DNA of 18,404 nucleotides from Deltaproteobacteria bacterium (GTDB taxonomy: Bacteria > Desulfobacterota > Binatia > Binatales > Binataceae). Position 1 is the stretch's first letter. Every line of letters starts with the position of its first letter. The stretch covers positions 1-18,404 of the forward strand of contig JAJYMR010000165.1 in the NCBI GenBank assembly GCA_021786815.1, written 5' to 3'. Of the stretch, positions 15,289 to 18,404 are shown piece after piece. Position numbers and translations under genes: made by a program. The notes beneath the pieces are model-generated. The model was not told the DNA's origin. It saw only the letters and a program-made list of their open reading frames with translations, and did not search any database.

Positions 15289-15346
15289 AAAACCGAGCCT
15301 CCCCTTGCGCGGCGCCTGTAGAACCGCCGTCCGCAAGGAGAGGCTC
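15289..15346 (-). terminator. Hairpin with T-tract after the luciferase-like oxidoreductase gene
   Basis: Bases 15295-15309 pair with 15332-15346 in a 15-bp stem with a single mismatch (15302/15339). Inside the loop, CGGCG (15310-15314) pairs with CGCCG (15325-15329). On the minus strand the stem is followed by GG and then TTTT (15292-15289). It begins 25 bases after the oxidoreductase stop (15372), so it fits an intrinsic terminator of that gene. The T-run is short and the stem unusually long, so a 5' leader element of rlmN is also possible. Confidence 0.6.
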
Positions 15347-15371
15347 CAAAACCGTCCGGGATTTGTTCCGT

Positions 15372-16514
15372 TCAGGCGTTCAGGCGGAAGGACTCCGCAT
15401 CAGCCGCCTTGCCGACCCCGGCTTTCGCAATAAGCTGTTTTTCGAGCGGGACGAGCTTGCGCAGTTCGGGCGCAACCTCCCTGGCGAACAGCCGCATGCT
15501 TTTCTCCGCGTAGTCGTACGGCATCCCGCCGTAGCTGAAGATGCCGGTGAACGCCTCGCCGCCAATACGCTTCTGGATACTGACGATCCTGTCGTAGCAC
15601 TGCTCGGGCGTTCCCCACACCTGGAGATTCAGAATGAAGTCGGTCATCGCGTCCACGCCGCCCTTTGCGCTGACCCGCTCCTGGACCGCGCGGTACGCCT
15701 CGTAGCCCTTCATGTTCATCAGATGGCTTCCGACGAACTCGTAATGGCGAATCACCGAGTGCCAGTACGCGCCGATATGCTTGCGCGCCATCTCCTCGGC
15801 CCGGCCCGCGTCGGCGTCGCAGATGGTCCATCCGGCGGCGATCGGCGGCGGCGCCTCGCTGCCGTTGACCTGGTGGAACAGGCGCCGGTAATCCTCGAGT
15901 TCCTGCGCGACCGTCTCCCACGGCTTCTGCGGGATGATGAGCAGGCCGACGCCGAGCTTCGCCATTATCTGCGAGGATTCGGGCGATACCGCGGCGGCGT
16001 AGGTGCGGCCGCGGAACGACTTGAACGGCGCAGGGCGCAAATTGCGCCTCACCTGCTTGACGAACTGGCCGTCGAACTCGCAATAGCCACGCTCCAGCCC
16101 CTCGAGGATCGTCTGGGCCGATTCGACGAAAATCTGGCGGCTGTTCTCCTGGTTGAGTCCGAAGCCCTCGAACTCGACGCGCGCAAGCCCGCGCCCCATG
16201 CCGAAGACGAAGCGCCCGTTCGACATGTGATCCAGCATCACGACCTCTTCGGCGACCCGAATCGGGTTGTGCCACGGCAGCACCACCACCATCGAGCCAA
16301 GCTGGATTCGCTCGGTCCTGCCCGCGAAATAACTCAGGTACTGCAGCACGTCGGGGCACATCGTGTAGTCGGTGAAGTGATGTTCGACGCCCCAGAGCGA
16401 TTCGAAGCCAAGCGGCTCCGCAAGATCGCCAAGGCGCAACTCATTGCGATAAACCTCGTGGTCGCTGCGCCCTTCGCCCTGTCCCTGAAAGATGATCCCC
16501 ATTCCCACGTGCAT
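15372..16514 (-). CDS. Luciferase-like (LLM class) flavin-dependent oxidoreductase
   Basis: This 380-residue TIM-barrel enzyme uses reduced FMN, or F420, to oxidise an organic substrate; the substrate is not known. Recognisable parts are GFESLWGVEHHF (36-47), whose E-H-H is a core bacterial-luciferase-family motif, RIQLGSMVVVLPWHNP (69-84), RVAEEVVMLDHMSNGR (86-101) and the FGMGRG turn (104-109). The C-terminal half is helical and contains AREVAPELRKL, common in this class. An AGGAG binding site (16525-16521) lies six bases before the ATG at 16514, with a promoter-like pair further upstream. It is flanked by a terminator on one side and a 183-base spacer on the other, so it appears to be transcribed alone. 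Which of FMN or F420 it uses cannot be told. Confidence 0.9.
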   Translation of the reverse strand: MHVGMGIIFQGQGEGRSDHEVYRNELRLGDLAEPLGFESLWGVEHHFTDYTMCPDVLQYLSYFAGRTERIQLGSMVVVLPWHNPIRVAEEVVMLDHMSNGRFVFGMGRGLARVEFEGFGLNQENSRQIFVESAQTILEGLERGYCEFDGQFVKQVRRNLRPAPFKSFRGRTYAAAVSPESSQIMAKLGVGLLIIPQKPWETVAQELEDYRRLFHQVNGSEAPPPIAAGWTICDADAGRAEEMARKHIGAYWHSVIRHYEFVGSHLMNMKGYEAYRAVQERVSAKGGVDAMTDFILNLQVWGTPEQCYDRIVSIQKRIGGEAFTGIFSYGGMPYDYAEKSMRLFAREVAPELRKLVPLEKQLIAKAGVGKAADAESFRLNA

Positions 16515-16547
16515 ACGATTCTCCTGATTGCGGCGCGCCTGCGCGCG

Positions 16548-16575
16548 ATTATGGTTCCGACAGTGGTCGTGTCAC
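16548..16575 (-). promoter_or_regulatory. Sigma-70-like promoter upstream of the LLM oxidoreductase
   Basis: On the minus strand GTGACA (16575-16570) and CATAAT (16553-16548) match the -35 and -10 consensus at five of six bases each, with a 16-base spacer. The -10 box ends 33 bases before the start codon, a normal distance. A perfect TTGACA (16595-16590) lies just upstream but has no good -10 partner at 16-18 bases. The site is supported by sequence match only. Confidence 0.45.
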
Positions 16576-16697
16576 ATTCGGCGGACCTTTGTCAAAAGTA
16601 CCCGCCCCGCGACGCACGCGTTTGCGGCGCACGGTTCACGAGTGCCCTATTCTGGACGCTGGCGCGCCGACTGACGCGCCCGCGTGTGTGTATCTGG

Positions 16698-17114
16698 TCA
16701 GGAAACGATATCGAGCGAGCTGAAGAAGAAAGCGACTTCGCGCGCCGCCGTCTCAGGCGCGTCCGAGCCGTGGACCGCGTTCTGCTCGACGTCGATGCCG
16801 AAGTCTTTGCGGAGCGTGCCGGCGTCGGCCTTTTTCGGATCGGTCGCGCCCATCAGCTCGCGCCACCTGGGAATCGCACGCTCGCCTTCGAGCACGGCGA
16901 TCACGACCGGCCCCGACGACATGTAATCGCACAACGATTTGTAGAACGGGCGCTCCTTGTGCACCTCGTAGAACGCTTCGGCCTGCGCGCGCGTAAGATG
17001 CATCAGCCTGAGCGCGCGGAGCTTGAGGCCCGAAGCGTCGATCCGCTTGATGATGTCGCCGACGAAGCCGCGGCGCACAGCGTCGGGCTTGATTATGGCA
17101 AGAGTCCGTTCCAT
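16698..17114 (-). CDS. ndk: Nucleoside diphosphate kinase
   Basis: This 138-residue enzyme exchanges the terminal phosphate between nucleoside tri- and diphosphates and balances NTP pools. The N-terminal TLAIIKPDAV (4-13) is typical, and the active-site His115 is in NAVHGSD (112-118), the family signature. Length matches the family. Its ATG lies one base after the sucD stop (TGA-C-ATG), so it is very likely co-transcribed and translationally coupled with sucCD. Ndk and succinyl-CoA synthetase both handle ATP/GTP, and the two have been reported to associate in Pseudomonas, which makes the neighbourhood sensible. Confidence 0.97.
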   Translation of the reverse strand: MERTLAIIKPDAVRRGFVGDIIKRIDASGLKLRALRLMHLTRAQAEAFYEVHKERPFYKSLCDYMSSGPVVIAVLEGERAIPRWRELMGATDPKKADAGTLRKDFGIDVEQNAVHGSDAPETAAREVAFFFSSLDIVS

Positions 17115-17115
17115 G

Positions 17116-18000
17116 TCAGGCGCGTCCTGTTCCTTCGAGCAGATTCTTCATCGTCGAGCCGAGTTCGGCGGGACTCATCGCCACGGCGACCCCGGCGGCC
17201 TTGAGCGCCGCGATCTTGTCGGCCGCTGTTCCGCGCCCGCCCGAGATGATCGCGCCCGCATGGCCCATCCTGCGCCCCTTGGGAGCGGTCTGGCCCGCGA
17301 TAAACGCGACAACCGGCTTCTTCACGTTCTTTTTGATGAACTCGCCGGCCTCTTCTTCGGCCGTGCCGCCGATCTCACCGATCATTATGATCGCGCGCGT
17401 CTTCGGATCCTCGTTGAACAGGCGAAGCGCGTCGATATGGCCTGTGCCAACGATCGGGTCGCCACCGATTCCGATGCACGACGACTGACCAAGCCCGAGC
17501 TTGGTGAGCTGATGCACGGCCTCGTAGGTAAGGGTGCCCGAGCGCGAGACGACGCCGATATCGCCGGGCTTATGGATATAGCCGGGCATGATGCCGATCT
17601 TGCACTCGCCGGGCGTGATGATGCCAGGGCAGTTCGGTCCGATAAGCCTGCTCTTCGAGCCGCGCAGATAGCGCGCGACCTTGACCATGTCGAGGACCGG
17701 AATTCCCTCGGTGATACAGATAATCAGCTCGATTCCCGCCGCCGCGGCTTCGAGTATGGCGTCGGCGGCAAACGGCGGCGGCACGTAAATCACGGTCGCG
17801 TTGGCGCCGGTCTCTCTGCGCGCATGCTCGACCGTGTTGAAAATCGGAATCCCTTCGAAATCGGTTCCGCCCTTACCCGGCACGACCCCGGCGACCATCT
17901 GGGTGCCATACTCGCGGCATGCCCGCGTGTGAAACTGGCCGGTTGCGCCGGTGATACCCTGGGTAATGACGCGCGTATTCCTATCTACCAGAATGCTCAT
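17116..18000 (-). CDS. sucD: Succinyl-CoA synthetase alpha subunit
   Basis: Together with SucC this 294-residue subunit converts succinyl-CoA, phosphate and ADP/GDP to succinate, CoA and ATP/GTP in the TCA cycle. The CoA-binding Rossmann segment is VITQGITGATGQFH (11-24), followed by IYVPPPFAAD (71-80) and the GPNCPGII loop (121-128). The phosphorylated histidine is His247 in MGHAGAII. Length is that of the family. The start lies 12 bases after the sucC stop, and ndk follows after a single base. Which nucleotide is used depends on SucC, only part of which is in the window. Confidence 0.97.
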   Translation of the reverse strand: MSILVDRNTRVITQGITGATGQFHTRACREYGTQMVAGVVPGKGGTDFEGIPIFNTVEHARRETGANATVIYVPPPFAADAILEAAAAGIELIICITEGIPVLDMVKVARYLRGSKSRLIGPNCPGIITPGECKIGIMPGYIHKPGDIGVVSRSGTLTYEAVHQLTKLGLGQSSCIGIGGDPIVGTGHIDALRLFNEDPKTRAIIMIGEIGGTAEEEAGEFIKKNVKKPVVAFIAGQTAPKGRRMGHAGAIISGGRGTAADKIAALKAAGVAVAMSPAELGSTMKNLLEGTGRA

Positions 18001-18012
18001 CAGGAAGTTCCA

Positions 18013-18404
18013 TCAACTAATGGCTTCGACCACGCGGCGCGCGGCGTCGGCCATGTCGGCTGCGGCAATCACCTTGATTCCCGAGTCTTTTAGGATCTTT
18101 TTGCCCTGTTCGACGTTGGTGCCTTCCATCCGGACCACCAGCGGCACGCTCAGGTTCACTTCTTTCGCCGCCTGAACGACGCCCTCGGCCAGCACGTCGC
18201 ATCGCATAATACCGCCGAAGATATTGATCAGCACGGCTTTGACGCGCGGGTCAGCGAGCAGGATGCGGAAGGCGGCGGATACCTTCTCGGCGTTCGCGCC
18301 GCCGCCAACGTCGAGGAAGTTGGCGGGCTCGGCGCCATAGTACTTCACGATGTCCATCGTGGCCATCGCGAGCCCCGCGCCGTTGACCATGCATCCGATA
18401 TTGC
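18013..18404 (-). CDS. sucC: Succinyl-CoA synthetase beta subunit, 3' part (cut by window edge)
   Basis: Only the C-terminal 130 or so residues are present; the gene continues past the right edge of the window. The visible part begins within the conserved NIGCMVNGAGLAMAT motif, continues with FLDVGGGA and the INIFGGIMRCD segment, and ends in the usual C-terminal ligase helix (VAAADMADAARRV-type, here VIAAADMADAARRV). These mark the CoA-ligase domain of SucC. The ATP-grasp domain with the nucleotide-specificity residues lies outside the window. It is the first visible gene of the sucC-sucD-ndk unit. Confidence 0.96.
   Translation of the reverse strand, partial: NIGCMVNGAGLAMATMDIVKYYGAEPANFLDVGGGANAEKVSAAFRILLADPRVKAVLINIFGGIMRCDVLAEGVVQAAKEVNLSVPLVVRMEGTNVEQGKKILKDSGIKVIAAADMADAARRVVEAIS

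Noticed and set aside
15238..15336. Longer rlmN start at 15336
   Set aside because: The added 33 residues do not resemble the family and would be encoded across the terminator-like hairpin.
16661..16680. GGCGCG / CGCGCC hairpin after ndk
   Set aside because: Six-base stem in GC-rich DNA with no T-run on the minus strand; too weak to call a terminator.
15255..17204. Very long plus-strand open frame (649 codons) antisense to the LLM, ndk and sucD end region
   Set aside because: It runs opposite to three clearly recognised genes and across their spacers. Its translation is arginine-rich and low in family features. High GC content keeps such antisense frames open by chance.

Overview
The window is a GC-rich, densely packed stretch of bacterial chromosome with no sign of phage, IS elements, CRISPR, tRNA or rRNA. 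The gene set fits a Gram-negative bacterium: a GspC-type type II secretion protein, a PBP5-like D,D-carboxypeptidase, a DUF2333 protein, a plant-type glutamate-cysteine ligase and a luciferase-like monooxygenase. I would guess an uncultured deltaproteobacterial/Binatota-like lineage. That is inference from gene content; no marker in the window settles it.

Plus strand, 113-5735: gshA-type glutamate-cysteine ligase, an orphan gspC-like gene and a GNAT acetyltransferase are nearly fused end to end (spacers of 0 and 2 bases). They are followed by a secreted D-alanyl-D-alanine carboxypeptidase and a membrane-anchored DUF2333 protein. The strand switches at about 5736-5787, where the two transcription units converge.

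Minus strand, read from right to left: (1) sucC (3' part only)-sucD-ndk, a tight TCA-cycle/nucleotide module. (2) A stand-alone luciferase-like flavin oxidoreductase with its own promoter-like site and a hairpin terminator after it. (3) rlmN, then mtnP-pfkB-GT2-ugd-galE-lepA-lepB-coiled-coil. From mtnP onward the genes in (3) are separated by 33 bases or less, or overlap, so they are probably one transcript.

Within that long operon three themes sit together. The first is purine/methionine salvage (MtnP, a PfkB kinase). The second is a short pathway from UDP-glucose to UDP-uronate or galactose-type sugars and on to a polyprenyl-phosphate-linked sugar (Ugd, epimerase, membrane GT2). The third is the classical lepA-lepB pair, followed by an unrecognised coiled-coil protein. 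No clearly new defence or mobile system is visible. The items most worth a second look are the putative lipid-linked uronic-acid module, the MtnP-kinase pair, the coiled-coil gene, the orphan GspC, and a perfect AT-rich inverted repeat inside rlmN.
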